From F-183 sp964627455 (GTDB lineage Bacteria; Acidobacteriota; Terriglobia; Bryobacterales; Bryobacteraceae): a DNA stretch of 64,000 nucleotides. The notes below the pieces were generated by a model. The model searched no databases. It saw only the letters and a program-made list of their open reading frames with translations, and was not told where the DNA came from. How positions within the stretch are numbered: position 1 is the first letter of the stretch; every line of letters starts with the position of its first letter. The translations under genes were made by a program, and so were the position numbers. This document shows, piece after piece, positions 9,116 through 18,710 of this stretch. The stretch is taken from NCBI GenBank assembly GCA_964627455.1, contig CAZVKC010000012.1, forward strand, positions 1 to 64,000. The letters are read 5' to 3'.

Positions 9116-11500
9116 ATGGATTTTCGCTTTGCCTTGCGTTCGCTCTGGAAGAACCCGGGCTTCACGATACTCGCCGTCCTGGTGCTAGCCCTCGGCATGG
9201 GCGCCAACACCGCGATCTTCAGCGTCGTGAACTCGCTGTTGCTGCGGCCGCTGCCGTATCCGGAGCCGGATCGCATCGCCACGATCTACACCCGCTGGAT
9301 GAAGACGGGCGCGAACGGAACCATCTCGGCTCCGGACTTTCACGACTGGAAAGACCAGAGCACGGCGTTCCGCGCGTTCGCGTACTTTGCGGGCGGCGAG
9401 TCGAATGTCGTCATCGACGGCGTGGCCGACTACACGCGGCTGACGATGGTTTCCGAAGAGTTCTTCGACGTGTTTCGCGTACAGCCTGTGATGGGCCGCG
9501 TGTTCACGGCGGATGAGAAGCGGCGCGGTGGACCTCCGGCGGCGGTCGTCAGCGAAGAGTTCTGGCGCAGGCGGATGCAGGCGGATCCCAAGGTGCTCGG
9601 CCGAACGCTGCAGTACGGGTCGAAGGTATTCGCGATCGTGGGCGTGTTGCCGTTCCGATTCCCGGATAAGACCGAGGTCTGGTACGCCTCCGGCCAGGAA
9701 GAAGAGAATACGCACCGGACCGCGCACAACTACCAGGCCGTCGCCCGTTTGAAGGACGGCGCGACGTTCGAACAGGCGAACGCGGAGTTGCGGGCGATCG
9801 CGGCACGGATCGAGGCGCAGTATCCGAAAGAGAACAGCGGCAAGAGTTCGGTGGCGGTTCCCCTGCAGGACGATCTGGTGGCCGGGATGCGAACGACTCT
9901 GAGTTTGCTTCTGGGCGCGGTCGCGCTGGTGGTGCTGATCGCATGCGCCAATGTCGCGAACCTGCTGCTGGCCAAAGCGTCGTCGAGGTCGAAAGAGATT
10001 GCGATCCGCGCGGCGATGGGCGCAAGCCGCTGGGATGTCGCGCGTTTGATGCTGCTCGAGAGCGTGCTGCTCGCCGTCGCTGCGGCGGCGTTGGGCGTCT
10101 TGATCGCGTACTGGGGCATCGACGCATTGATCGCGCTGGCGCCGAAGGATTTGCCACGGCTCGATGAGATCCGGCTCGACGGTTCGGTGCTGGCGTATTC
10201 TTTGTTGACGGCGCTCGGCTCGACGCTGGTCTTCGGACTCGCGCCTGCGATCACGGCGTCGAAGGCCGACCTTAACGAAGCCCTGAAGCAGACGTCGCGC
10301 ACCACCGCGGGAGGCGCTTCGAAATTGCGGTCGACGCTCGTCATCGCGGAGATCGGCCTAAGCGCGATGCTCGCCATCGGCGCGGGTTTGCTGGTGAAGA
10401 GCCTGGTGGAACTCGGACGGACGCCGCTTGGTTTTCAGACGGAGAAACTGTTGCTGGCCGAGACCACCACGCCTGCCGATGACCTGGCGGGCGCGAAACG
10501 CAACATCCGGTTCTACGAAGATATGCTGCCGCAGATCGAGCGGATGCCCGGCGTGATCGCAGCAGGCGCCGTCACGTCACCGCCCGGATCGACGCAGCGC
10601 TCGAACGGTTCGGTGCAGGTCGAGGGCCGGCCGTTCGACGGGGACTGGAGCAAACTGCCGAACGCCTTATTTACGGTCGCGACGCCTGGCTACCTGCGGT
10701 CGATCGGCATCCCGCTGCGTGACGGCCGCGATTTCGACGATCGCGATTCCGGCGACGGCGTGTACAGCGTCATCATCAACGAAGCCTTTGCGAAGGCCGT
10801 CTTTCCCGGCGAGAATCCGATTGGCCAGCGATTGCGCTGCGGGTTGGATTCGCCGGAATGGATGCGGATCATCGGCGTCGTGGGCGATATCCGGCAACGC
10901 GGTCCGGCGCGCTCGGCGGCTCCCGAGTTGATCATGCCGTATCGACAGCATCCGATGCCGGCCACCTACATGACGTTGACGATTCGCACGGCGGGCAATC
11001 CGGCGGACTTGCAGGAAGCGATTCGGGCGCGGATCCGGGAGCGGCATCCCGAGGTCCCCGCGCGGTTTTCGACGATGGAACTCGCATTGTCGGACGCCGC
11101 GGCGCAACCGAGATTCCGCACGTTCCTGCTGACGCTGCTGGCGCTACTTGCCGTGGTGCTGGCGATGATCGGCGTGTACGGCGTGATGGCGTACTCCGTG
11201 TCACAGCGCTTCGCGGAGATCGGCTTGCGAATGGCGTTAGGGGCCGACGGGAGCGATGTTCTGCGCATGGTGTTGCGCGAAGGCGCGAAGTTGGCGGCGG
11301 CCGGATTATTGGTTGGATTGGCGGGCGCGTTTGCGGCGGGGCGATTCGTCGAATCGCTGTTGTTCCAGGTGAAGGCCGTGGATCCCGCAACGTATGCATT
11401 GGTAGCCGCGGGTACGCTGGCGGCAGTGGTATGCGCCACATGGATCCCCGCGCGGCGAGCAGCGATGCTCGATCCGGTACAAGTCTTGCGTCAGGATTGA
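9116..11500 (+). CDS. ADOP-type ABC transporter permease (MacB-like, acidobacterial)
   Basis: 794 aa. The start MDFRFALRSLWKNPGFT is the hallmark N-terminus of the acidobacterial duplicated permease family. It has a TM helix at about 20-45, a MacB periplasmic core (about 50-250), an FtsX triple-TM block (about 265-420), a second periplasmic core (about 450-640) and a second FtsX block (about 665-790). RSKEIAIRAAMGASRWDVARL and RFAEIGLRMALGADGSDVLRM are the two matching coupling-helix regions that show the internal duplication. No ATPase is adjacent. The role is presumably efflux or envelope mechanotransmission. The last 10 bp overlap the 3' end of the convergent gene. Confidence 0.9.
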   Translation: MDFRFALRSLWKNPGFTILAVLVLALGMGANTAIFSVVNSLLLRPLPYPEPDRIATIYTRWMKTGANGTISAPDFHDWKDQSTAFRAFAYFAGGESNVVIDGVADYTRLTMVSEEFFDVFRVQPVMGRVFTADEKRRGGPPAAVVSEEFWRRRMQADPKVLGRTLQYGSKVFAIVGVLPFRFPDKTEVWYASGQEEENTHRTAHNYQAVARLKDGATFEQANAELRAIAARIEAQYPKENSGKSSVAVPLQDDLVAGMRTTLSLLLGAVALVVLIACANVANLLLAKASSRSKEIAIRAAMGASRWDVARLMLLESVLLAVAAAALGVLIAYWGIDALIALAPKDLPRLDEIRLDGSVLAYSLLTALGSTLVFGLAPAITASKADLNEALKQTSRTTAGGASKLRSTLVIAEIGLSAMLAIGAGLLVKSLVELGRTPLGFQTEKLLLAETTTPADDLAGAKRNIRFYEDMLPQIERMPGVIAAGAVTSPPGSTQRSNGSVQVEGRPFDGDWSKLPNALFTVATPGYLRSIGIPLRDGRDFDDRDSGDGVYSVIINEAFAKAVFPGENPIGQRLRCGLDSPEWMRIIGVVGDIRQRGPARSAAPELIMPYRQHPMPATYMTLTIRTAGNPADLQEAIRARIRERHPEVPARFSTMELALSDAAAQPRFRTFLLTLLALLAVVLAMIGVYGVMAYSVSQRFAEIGLRMALGADGSDVLRMVLREGAKLAAAGLLVGLAGAFAAGRFVESLLFQVKAVDPATYALVAAGTLAAVVCATWIPARRAAMLDPVQVLRQD

Positions 11501-11944
11501 TAGGCGTCGACCGGCACCCAGCCCATGGCGCCGAAGCCTCCGACCCAATAGATGTTGGCGACTTCCATGCGGTAGAAGGCGAAGTCGCCGAAGTCGATCC
11601 ATTGTTCGGCTTCGGGATGGCGCGAGATAGCGGGCGCGGAGGTCCGCGATCAAGGCCTCATCGGCAACGGGCAGGACTTCGCCGAAGAGGTTCGCACGGC
11701 CGCCGTCGAGTCCAACGGCTTCTTCGTTGACGAGCAGGCTGGCCTTGGCGTTCGCCTGCAGGTTCTTGGTGTGGACTGCCAGTCCGCTGAGGAAGAAGAA
11801 TGGCGAGCCATGCGCATCGACAGCAAACGGCGCGACGGATCCGTAGGGGAAGCCTTCCATCCTCTCGGACTGCGTGCAGAGCACGCCTGAAGCACACCGG
11901 GCGAGGAGTTCGCGGACCTTGGCAGCGCGTTCCTGTGGACTCAT
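11491..11944 (-). pseudogene. HugZ/pyridoxamine-5'-phosphate-oxidase-like FMN-binding split-barrel gene, frameshifted
   Basis: The 5' part encodes RELLARCASGVLCTQSE, PYGSVAPFAVDAHGSPFFF and LAVHTKNLQANAKASLLV, as in heme-utilisation HugZ/PNPOx-like proteins. After LRARYLA the frame breaks. The next frame continues RHPEAEQWIDFGDFAFY...VANIYWVGGFGAMGWVP and stops at 11491. The break lies at about 11619-11626, where CTCGCGCCATCCC would need one more CG to read LARHP, so a 2-nt loss in a CG repeat is the simplest explanation. It may be a sequencing or assembly error rather than a true pseudogene. The intact product would be about 150 aa. Confidence 0.72.
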
Positions 11945-11979
11945 AGTTGATAGCGAGTATAGCGCTCCGCCCGGATTGC

Positions 11980-11985
11980 TATCCT
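11980..11985 (+). promoter_or_regulatory. Candidate -10 element just upstream of the S45 acylase start
   Basis: TATCCT lies 8 nt before the ATG at 11994 and there is no Shine-Dalgarno, so a transcript could start at or near the start codon. No good -35 is visible. Weak evidence alone; see the leaderless-promoter finding. Confidence 0.3.
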
Positions 11986-11993
11986 ATGCGCCG

Positions 11994-14023
11994 ATGCGAC
12001 GAGCCCTTCTCCTCCTGCTGCTGCTGGCCGGTTCGCTGTGCGCGCAACTGGCTCGACAGGTGACGATCTATCGCGACGGCTATGGCGTTCCGCACGTGTA
12101 CGGCGCGACCGACGCGGCTTGCGTGTTCGGATACATTTACGCGCAGGCCGAAGACAATTTCTGGCAGATCGAAGACAGCTACATTCGCAGCCTGGGACGC
12201 GCGTCGGAGGTGTACGGCGAGAAGACGCTGGCCGAAGATCTGATGGTGCACGCGCTGGAAATCCCGCGCCTATCGAAGGCCGAGTATGAGCGCGCGAATC
12301 CGAAACTGCGGGAACTGGCGGACGCACTGGCCGCGGGACTCAATCACTATCTGGCGTCGAACCCGAATGTGAAGCCGCGACTGCTGACGAAGTTCGAGCC
12401 CTGGTATGTGTACGCGTTCAACCGCTACGCGCTGTACGTGATGTTCCTGGGCAAGAATACGGGTGTCGCGCCGGAAGGCATCGTGCAGTTGTCGTCGCAA
12501 ATCCAGGGGTCCAACACGTGGGCCGTGGCGCCGAAGAAGAGCGCCAGCGGACGCGCGATGCTGTTCATCAATCCGCACCAGCCGTTCTTCGGACCCGGCC
12601 AATGGTACGAGGGCCACATTCACTCGCAACAGAGTGGCTGGCATGTTTCGGGCGCCTCGTTCTTCGGGTCCGGGTTCCCGACAATCGGGCACAATGAACA
12701 CCTGGGCTGGAGCCACACCGTCAACAAGCCCGATGTGTTCGACGTCTGGGAAGAGACGTTCGACAAAGCGGAGGATCCTCTGGCGTACAAGTACGGGAAC
12801 GGTTATCGCCAGGCGGTTCGCTGGAGCGTTCCGGTGAAGGTGGGATCGCAGACTCGGACGCACACGTTTGTGAAGACGCATCATGGCCCGGTGCTGGGCG
12901 TGCGGAACGGGAAGAAGTTGACGGTTCGATTTGCGCGGCTCGAAGAAGGCGGGCAGATGGAAGAGTGGTTCGAGATGGGGCGCGCGCGGAACCTGGCCGA
13001 ATTCAAGCAGGCGATGTCGCGCGTGTCGATTCCGCTGTTCAACACGATGTACGCGGACAAGGACGGCAACATTTTCTACGTCTATAACGGCGCGGTGCCG
13101 CGGCGGTCGACGAAGTTTGACTGGTCGAAGCCGGTGGATGGCAGCGATCCGGAGACGGAGTGGGCGGGCTATCACCCGTTCAACGAGTTGCCGCAGGTGG
13201 AGAATCCAAAGTCGGGGTTCGCGCAGAACTGCAATTCGACGCCGTTTGCGACGACGGTCTACGACAACCCGGATCCCGCGAAGTTTCCGGCGTATATGGT
13301 GGGCGAACCGGATAACGCGCGTGCGCGGATTTCGCGGCGCCTGTTGTGGAATACCGAGAAGTTCACGTTCGAAGATTGGGCCAAGGCGGCGTTCGATACG
13401 ACGATCATCGAGGCGGAAACTGAGATCCCCAGGATTGTTTCGGCGTGGGAGGCAGTGCGGGCGAAGGATCCAGCACGGGCTATGAGGTTGGTGGGTCCCG
13501 TGACGGAGTTACGCGAGTGGAATCACGTAAGCACCGTGTCATCGAAGGCGATGACGCTGTTTTCGTTGTGGTATCTGCGGACGCATCGCACGCCGTTGTC
13601 GCCGTATGGGAATCCGAAGGCGGATCCGGTGGAGGCGCTGGAGAAGACGGTGGAGGATTTGACCGGCGCGTTTGGGACGTGGGAGGTCGCGTGGGGCGAG
13701 GTCAACCGGCTGCAGCGCGCGCACACGGGTGGAGAGGAAGCGTTCGACGACGGGAAGAAGTCCGTGCCCGTGGCGGGCGCGCCGGGGGATCTCGGTGTGG
13801 TGTTCAACTTCTACGCGCGTCCGGAGAAGAATCAGAAGCGGCGGTACGGAGTCGCCGGGCATTCGTTCGTGAGCGTGGTGGAGTTCGGCGCGGAGGTGAA
13901 GGCGCGGTCGATCCTGGTGTTCGGGGAGAACTCGAATCCAGATTCGCGGAACTACTTCGACCAATCGGAGTTGTACGCGAAGCAGCAGTTCAAGCCCGCG
14001 TACTTTTCGCTCGCTGAGGTGAA
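11994..14023 (+). CDS. Secreted penicillin acylase family (peptidase S45) amidohydrolase, 3' end lost in gap
   Basis: 676 codons are visible from the ATG at 11994, where the signal peptide MRRALLLLLLLAGSLCA starts; earlier in-frame starts only add unrelated residues. S45 precursors self-cleave before the Ser, Cys or Thr that becomes the Ntn nucleophile. Here QGSNTWAV places it at Ser173. The alpha chain (QVTIYRDGYGVPHVYG, YAQAEDNFWQIEDSYIRS) precedes it. The beta chain has INPHQPFFGPGQWYE, GHNEHLGWSHTVN, VFDVWEE and REWNHVSTVSS. The family hydrolyses N-acyl bonds such as acyl-homoserine lactones, lipopeptides or beta-lactams (PvdQ/aculeacin acylase types); specificity is not readable. Probably only a short C-terminal segment is lost in the N run. 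Confidence 0.88.
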
Positions 14024-14123
14024 NNNNNNNNNNNNNNNNNNNNNNNNNNNNNNNNNNNNNNNNNNNNNNNNNNNNNNNNNNNNNNNNNNNNNNNNNNNNN
14101 NNNNNNNNNNNNNNNNNNNNNNN
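14024..14123. other. Scaffold gap (100 N)
   Basis: A run of exactly 100 N. It hides the end of the acylase gene and probably the start of the next gene. The flanks (ending CTGAGGTGAA, starting GTGCGACCTG) do not overlap. The frame stays open across it by chance; the two sides are different proteins. Confidence 0.98.
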
Positions 14124-15662
14124 GTGCGACCTGATCCTGCTTCCCGCAGGACTCCCCGCTGCACACCGGACGAGATCCGACTGGCAATCGAGCGTTTTCT
14201 CACCGCCAGCAAACAGCCCACTCTCATTGAGCCCGGCGAACCTCCATTCGCCATTCAAGCCTCGAACTTCCTGCTGGAAAATCGCGGGAATTCGCTACTG
14301 CTGACGTTGTGGGACGACACCCGCAGTTTCACGCGGCGCATCACCGATCTCGCCGCGCAGCAACATCGCGCGCGCATCGAACTCGCGGTCGAAAGATTCG
14401 GACGCAAAGAGGGCCGCGTGATCCTCGCGGACCTTGCGGCTCAGCGCAACGCGAGCCTGCCGAAGCGCGGCGAGCGGATGATTCACCGGGAGCATTTCCG
14501 GCGGTCGCTGGCGCGGCAGTATCCCGGTTGGCGCGTCGTGGAACTCACATCCGAGCCGGACCTCGAACACAGCCTGTCGCCAACGTATCCTCGCGCGTGG
14601 CTGCGTAAAGGAACGATTGGAATCGCGGCGCTTGCGGCGAGCGATCCGGCGACTGCCAGCGGCGCGCTCACGTTTGGCTTGATCTGGCTCGACTATCTTC
14701 GGCAACGGGAGCAGCGAGTCACGACACAAGTGCTGAGTTTGTTCCTGCCCGCCAGCAGCGAGGTCGATACCGCGCTGCGCATGCGCTACCTGGATCCTTC
14801 GCTGGTTGCCTGCGAACTGCACGTCCTGACGGCAGACGGGTACGAGGAGCAGGTTGACCCGGCGAGTTACAACAACATCGACACGAGGCTGCTGCCGCGC
14901 CTGCCGCGGGATCCGGACGCCTCGGACCGGATCGAGTCCGCAATTCGCAGTATGCGGGACGTCGAGACGGTGGAACTCCACGACCAATCCTTGAGCTTCC
15001 GCATGCGCGGGCTCGAATTCGCACGACGCCCGGCAGGCAGTCCGGAAATTCGATTCGGCATCGAAGCCGAGAGTGTCGCGACCGAATCCCAACTGGCCGA
15101 GATCGAGCAACTGGCTGACACGCTTCGCGAACTTCGCAGCGCAGAGAGGCTCGAAAATCCGCTGGCGCGCCGCAATCCGGAAAGCTGGCTCGAGTCACAA
15201 GTGCGCGCCAATCTCGATGTGCTCGATGCGGACCTGTGTCCGGAGCCAGTGTACGGGCAGGCGCCCGCCATGGCCGGCGCGAGACCGGGCGCAGCGACAA
15301 ACGGATGCGTCATCCATCGCGCCGATCGCGATTTGATCGATCTGCTCGCCATCGGACGCACCGGACGGTTGAGCGTCATTGAATTGAAAGCCAGCGAGGA
15401 CATCCACTTGCCGCTGCAGGCGCTCGATTACTGGATCCGCGTGAAGTGGCATCTCGACCGCGGCGAGTGGAGCGGGCATTTTCCAGGCATCACGGTATCG
15501 CGAGAGGCGCCGCGCCTGTTGCTGGTTTGCCCCGCGCTCGAGGTGCATCCGGCAAATGAACGAGTGTTGCGATTCTTTTCCCCGATGGTCGAAGCTGAAC
15601 AAATCGGCGTCGGCGTAGAATGGCGGAAGGAACTTCAAGTCATGTTCCGGCGTCCTACGTAA
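14124..15662 (+). CDS. Uncharacterised protein with a PD-(D/E)XK nuclease-like C-terminal domain (5' end uncertain)
   Basis: About 510 codons are open after the gap. The real start is in the gap, or is the GTG at 14124; recognisable sequence begins near TPDEIRLAIERFL. The N-terminal half (SNFLLENRGNSLLLTLWDD, RRITDLAAQQHRARIELAVERFG) is not recognised. The C-terminal part carries DLIDLLAIGRTGRLSVIELKASED followed by LQALDYWIRV. An Asp, then ExK, then a Gln-containing helix is the layout of PD-(D/E)XK nucleases and of related non-enzymatic folds. The upstream segment RNPESWLESQVRANL also fits this superfamily. A DUF697-like gene starts 24 bp downstream and is probably co-transcribed. Nuclease function is inferred only. 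Confidence 0.6.
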   Translation: MRPDPASRRTPRCTPDEIRLAIERFLTASKQPTLIEPGEPPFAIQASNFLLENRGNSLLLTLWDDTRSFTRRITDLAAQQHRARIELAVERFGRKEGRVILADLAAQRNASLPKRGERMIHREHFRRSLARQYPGWRVVELTSEPDLEHSLSPTYPRAWLRKGTIGIAALAASDPATASGALTFGLIWLDYLRQREQRVTTQVLSLFLPASSEVDTALRMRYLDPSLVACELHVLTADGYEEQVDPASYNNIDTRLLPRLPRDPDASDRIESAIRSMRDVETVELHDQSLSFRMRGLEFARRPAGSPEIRFGIEAESVATESQLAEIEQLADTLRELRSAERLENPLARRNPESWLESQVRANLDVLDADLCPEPVYGQAPAMAGARPGAATNGCVIHRADRDLIDLLAIGRTGRLSVIELKASEDIHLPLQALDYWIRVKWHLDRGEWSGHFPGITVSREAPRLLLVCPALEVHPANERVLRFFSPMVEAEQIGVGVEWRKELQVMFRRPT

Positions 15663-15686
15663 AAGGAAAAGGAAACGACACACCAA

Positions 15687-16532
15687 ATGGCTTACGGACT
15701 GATTCGAAACCTGCGGCAAGCCGTGACCTATCTGAATCCGGAAGAGGTCCGGCATGACGCGGATTATCCGCTGGCGATCAGCCTGCATGCCGCGACGCCG
15801 GATGCGATGTGGGCGATGGAGGCGTACTTCTGTCCGCCCTCACTCTCACGCGCAAAACGCGACCAGGTGCTGGACATCCTGCATTCTGACCGCAAGCCGG
15901 ATATCGAAATTTTCGACTCGTCGATGCAGTCGCATAAGACCGCGTTCCACTTCGACGTGAAGAACCCGGAACTGTGCGTGCAGCAGATTCTGAAGCGGCG
16001 CCCTGAGCTTTCGCTAGCCTTGGCGCGTCACATCCTGCCGTTTCGCGAACCGGTGGTGCAGAAACTGATTGCGACGGTTTCGAAAGAGAACGCCTTGTTC
16101 TCGCTGGCGACCGCGCTACCCGACATGGTGCCGCTGATTTCGCTGCCATGGGCGATCGGAGAGTTCGCGTCGGACACGATGTTCCTGACCATGAATCAGG
16201 TGCGCCTCGCGTTCCTGATTGCGGCCGCCAGCGATCATCCGGTGGGATATGCGGAACAGAAAGGCGAACTCGGATCGATCCTTGCCGGCGCTTTCGGATT
16301 CCGCGCCGTGGCGCGCCAACTGGTGTCGAAGATCCCGCTGGGCGGCGGCCTCATCCCGAAAGCCGCCATCGCGTATGCCGGAACTCGAGTGGTCGGACTC
16401 TCGCTCGACCGGCTGTATCGCACCGGCTACTCGTACTCGCAGGACGAAAAAGGAACCGCCTACGAAGAGGCCTTTGCCAAGGGCAAGACGTTCGCAGGCG
16501 GAATGCTGAAAAAGCTGCGGTCCAACAGCTGA
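15687..16532 (+). CDS. DUF697-like uncharacterised protein
   Basis: 281 aa with AAAAGGAAAAGGAAA upstream of the ATG. Residues about 130-260 (LPDMVPLISLPWAIGEF, QVRLAFLIAAASDHPVGY, AFGFRAVARQLVSKIPLGGG, AYAGTRVVGLSLDRLY) resemble the hydrophobic C-terminal domain (DUF697) often attached to small GTPases, but no GTPase motifs are present. The N-terminal 120 residues are not recognised. It directly follows the PD-(D/E)XK-like gene. The function is unknown; membrane association is plausible from the helical hydrophobic stretch. Confidence 0.6.
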   Translation: MAYGLIRNLRQAVTYLNPEEVRHDADYPLAISLHAATPDAMWAMEAYFCPPSLSRAKRDQVLDILHSDRKPDIEIFDSSMQSHKTAFHFDVKNPELCVQQILKRRPELSLALARHILPFREPVVQKLIATVSKENALFSLATALPDMVPLISLPWAIGEFASDTMFLTMNQVRLAFLIAAASDHPVGYAEQKGELGSILAGAFGFRAVARQLVSKIPLGGGLIPKAAIAYAGTRVVGLSLDRLYRTGYSYSQDEKGTAYEEAFAKGKTFAGGMLKKLRSNS

Positions 16533-16536
16533 AGCG

Positions 16537-17685
16537 TTACTGCTTCTGACGGCGTTCCCAGCCGGGCTTGAAGAGCGGCAGGTAGTTTTCCTGTTGATAC
16601 TGGTGCTTGGCGATTTCCTCGATATTGAGGTCGATGCCGAGGCCCGGGCGCTCGGGGATCTCGATGTAGCCGTCCTTTACCTCGACGTGATTCTGCACGA
16701 TCTCCTTTTCCCAGGGTTCGTTGAACTCGTCAAAGATCTCGTGAATGAGGAAGTTCGGCAGCGAGGCATTTAACTGCACGCACGCGGCCGAGCACACGGG
16801 GCCCTGCGCCGAATGCGGCGCGATCATGCCGAAGTGCGCGTCGGCCATGTCCGCGATCTTGCGCGTAGCGAAGATGCCGCCGAGGTTCAGCGGCTCCGGC
16901 TGCAGGATGCTGACGCATTCGTGCTGCAGGAGTTCCGCGAATTGCTGCTTCGACGAAAGGCTTTCACCGGTGGCAACCGGCACGGGACTGCGGCGCGCGA
17001 CCTCCACCATGGCGGCGATATTCGAATGATGCACGGGCTCTTCGAACCACATCGGGCGGGTCGACGCCATTGCCTCGGCAAACTGGATGGCGGTCGCCAC
17101 GTTGAAGCGGCAATGGCCTTCGATGAGCAGGTCGACCGAGGGTCCCACGGCGTCCCGTACGGCGCGAATGATGTCGAGGGAGAGGTCGAAGTCGTAACGC
17201 GACAGGGTCCGCCAGGCGTTGCCGAAGGGATCGAACTTCAGTGCGGTATAGCCGCGGCCGGCAACGATTTTGGCCTTTTCGGCGAAGCTTTCGGGAGTGC
17301 GAGGTCCGCGATACCAGCCGTTGGCGTAGGCGCGCAGCTTCTGGTGGCAGCGGCCGCCCCACAAGTTGTAAATGGGCTGATTGCAGGCCTTGCCGATGAT
17401 GTCCCAACAGGCGATTTCGATGGCCGCGACGGCGCACATATGGATCTGCGCGCCTTCGGAATAGACGTCGCGCACCATGCGCTGGGTGATGGTCTCGACC
17501 TGGAATGGGTCCATGCCGAGGATCAGCGGCTTCAGTTCGTGGATGGCCTGTTCGACGGTCTTGGCGAAGTAGTTGAGGGTGCCTTCGCCGATGCCGTAGA
17601 TGCCTTCATCCGTGGTGACGCGCGCGAAGAGCCAGTTCTTCCACGGGTTGCCCGCGATGAACGTTTCGATGTTGACGATTTTCAT
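16537..17685 (-). CDS. Mandelate racemase/muconate lactonizing enzyme family sugar-acid dehydratase (galactonate-dehydratase-like)
   Basis: 382 aa, cytoplasmic. The N-terminal capping domain (MKIVNIETFIAGNPWKNWLF, GIGEGTLNYFAKTV) is followed by the TIM barrel: LKFDPFG (Lys150), IEGHCRF (Glu189, His191), WFEEPVHH (Glu215), ATGESLSS (Glu241) and APHSAQGP (His291). The spacing matches the D-galactonate dehydratase-like branch, where the first metal ligand is normally Asp in DxH; here it is Glu in EGH. The reaction would be Mg-dependent dehydration of an aldonate; the substrate cannot be fixed. It stops 4 bp from the convergent DUF697-like gene. Confidence 0.85.
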   Translation of the reverse strand: MKIVNIETFIAGNPWKNWLFARVTTDEGIYGIGEGTLNYFAKTVEQAIHELKPLILGMDPFQVETITQRMVRDVYSEGAQIHMCAVAAIEIACWDIIGKACNQPIYNLWGGRCHQKLRAYANGWYRGPRTPESFAEKAKIVAGRGYTALKFDPFGNAWRTLSRYDFDLSLDIIRAVRDAVGPSVDLLIEGHCRFNVATAIQFAEAMASTRPMWFEEPVHHSNIAAMVEVARRSPVPVATGESLSSKQQFAELLQHECVSILQPEPLNLGGIFATRKIADMADAHFGMIAPHSAQGPVCSAACVQLNASLPNFLIHEIFDEFNEPWEKEIVQNHVEVKDGYIEIPERPGLGIDLNIEEIAKHQYQQENYLPLFKPGWERRQKQ

Positions 17686-17693
17686 GTGGATGG

Positions 17694-17723
17694 GCGGGGC
17701 CGGTCTGGTGGCGACCGCCCCGC
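17694..17723. terminator. GC-rich hairpin between trxB and the dehydratase gene
   Basis: GCGGGGCCGGTC (17694-17705) pairs with GACCGCCCCGC (17713-17723) with one bulge. It lies downstream of trxB and just upstream of the dehydratase start. There is no T tract on either side, so it may be a weak terminator or attenuating structure. Confidence 0.35.
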
Positions 17724-17748
17724 TTGGACTTTCAGGAAAGTTGTGGAC

Positions 17749-18672
17749 TTAGTGGCCTTCGGCTTCGAGGAAGCGTTCGACCTCGATCGCGGCTTTGCAG
17801 CCGGCGCCCGCGGCGGTGATGGCCTGGCGGTAAACGCGATCTTCCACGTCGCCGGCGTGGAACACGCCTTCGATATTGGTGCGCGCGCCGCCCTTCGAAA
17901 TGATGTAGCCGTCGGGATCCAGTTCGATCTGGCCGACGAACGGCTGCGTATTCGGGATGTGTCCGATCGCCACGAAGAAGCCGTCGACCTCGCGGTCAGT
18001 GACTTCGCCCGTCACGAGGTTGCGGAGTTTCACCCCGGTCACGACGCCCTGGTTCACATCGTAAATATCGTCGACCACCGTGTTGGTGAGGAACTTGATC
18101 TTGGGATTCGCACGCGCGCGGTCGAGCATGATCTTCGAGGCGCGGAACTCTTCGCGCCGGTGCACGATCACGACCTCGCTGCCGAAGCGGGTGAGGAAGT
18201 TCGCCTCTTCCATCGCCGTATCGCCGCCGCCGATCACCATGATCTTCTTGCCGCGGTAGAAGAAGCCATCGCAGGTGGCGCAGGAAGAAACGCCGTGGCC
18301 GATCAGCTTTTGTTCATTGGGAAGTCCCAGCCAGCGTGCGGAAGCGCCGGAAGCGATGATGAGGGTTTTGGTTTCGTGCCACTCGCCGTCGATCTGCAGC
18401 CGGAACGGCCGCTTGGACAGGTCCGCGGCGGTCACCTTGCCGTGCAGGTATTCAGCGCCGAAGCGTTCCGCCTGTTTCTTGATGTTTTCGACGAGTTCGG
18501 GGCCTTGAATACCTTCCGGGAAGCCCGGAAAGTTCTCGACCTCAGTAGTGATGGAAAGCTGGCCGCCGGGCTCGTGGCCGACGATGACGAGGGGTTTCAG
18601 ATTGGCGCGGGCCGCGTAGACGGCAGCAGTGTTGCCGGCGCAGCCCGAACCAATGATAATCACGTTCCGCAT
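17749..18672 (-). CDS. trxB: Thioredoxin reductase
   Basis: 307 aa. The FAD-binding GSGCAGNTAA (usually GSGPAG), the redox-active C131-A-T-C134 followed by Asp, the NADPH-binding GGGDTAMEEA (about 148-157) and HRREEFRAS (171-179), and the C-terminal FAD motif (EGVFHAGDVEDRVYRQ) are in the standard order. The length is normal for low-molecular-weight TrxR. It reduces thioredoxin with NADPH in the cytoplasm. It is followed by a hairpin at 17694-17723 and preceded by a PEP-CTERM gene 38 bp upstream on the same strand. No thioredoxin gene is adjacent. Confidence 0.95.
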   Translation of the reverse strand: MRNVIIIGSGCAGNTAAVYAARANLKPLVIVGHEPGGQLSITTEVENFPGFPEGIQGPELVENIKKQAERFGAEYLHGKVTAADLSKRPFRLQIDGEWHETKTLIIASGASARWLGLPNEQKLIGHGVSSCATCDGFFYRGKKIMVIGGGDTAMEEANFLTRFGSEVVIVHRREEFRASKIMLDRARANPKIKFLTNTVVDDIYDVNQGVVTGVKLRNLVTGEVTDREVDGFFVAIGHIPNTQPFVGQIELDPDGYIISKGGARTNIEGVFHAGDVEDRVYRQAITAAGAGCKAAIEVERFLEAEGH

Positions 18673-18710
18673 GTTGGTTCAGGGGTTTCGAACCCTCATG
18701 CTAGCACGGC

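Noticed and set aside
11874..15662. One 1262-codon protein spanning the second N run
   Set aside because: The acylase and the PD-(D/E)XK-like protein are unrelated, and the frame is open across the N only by chance.
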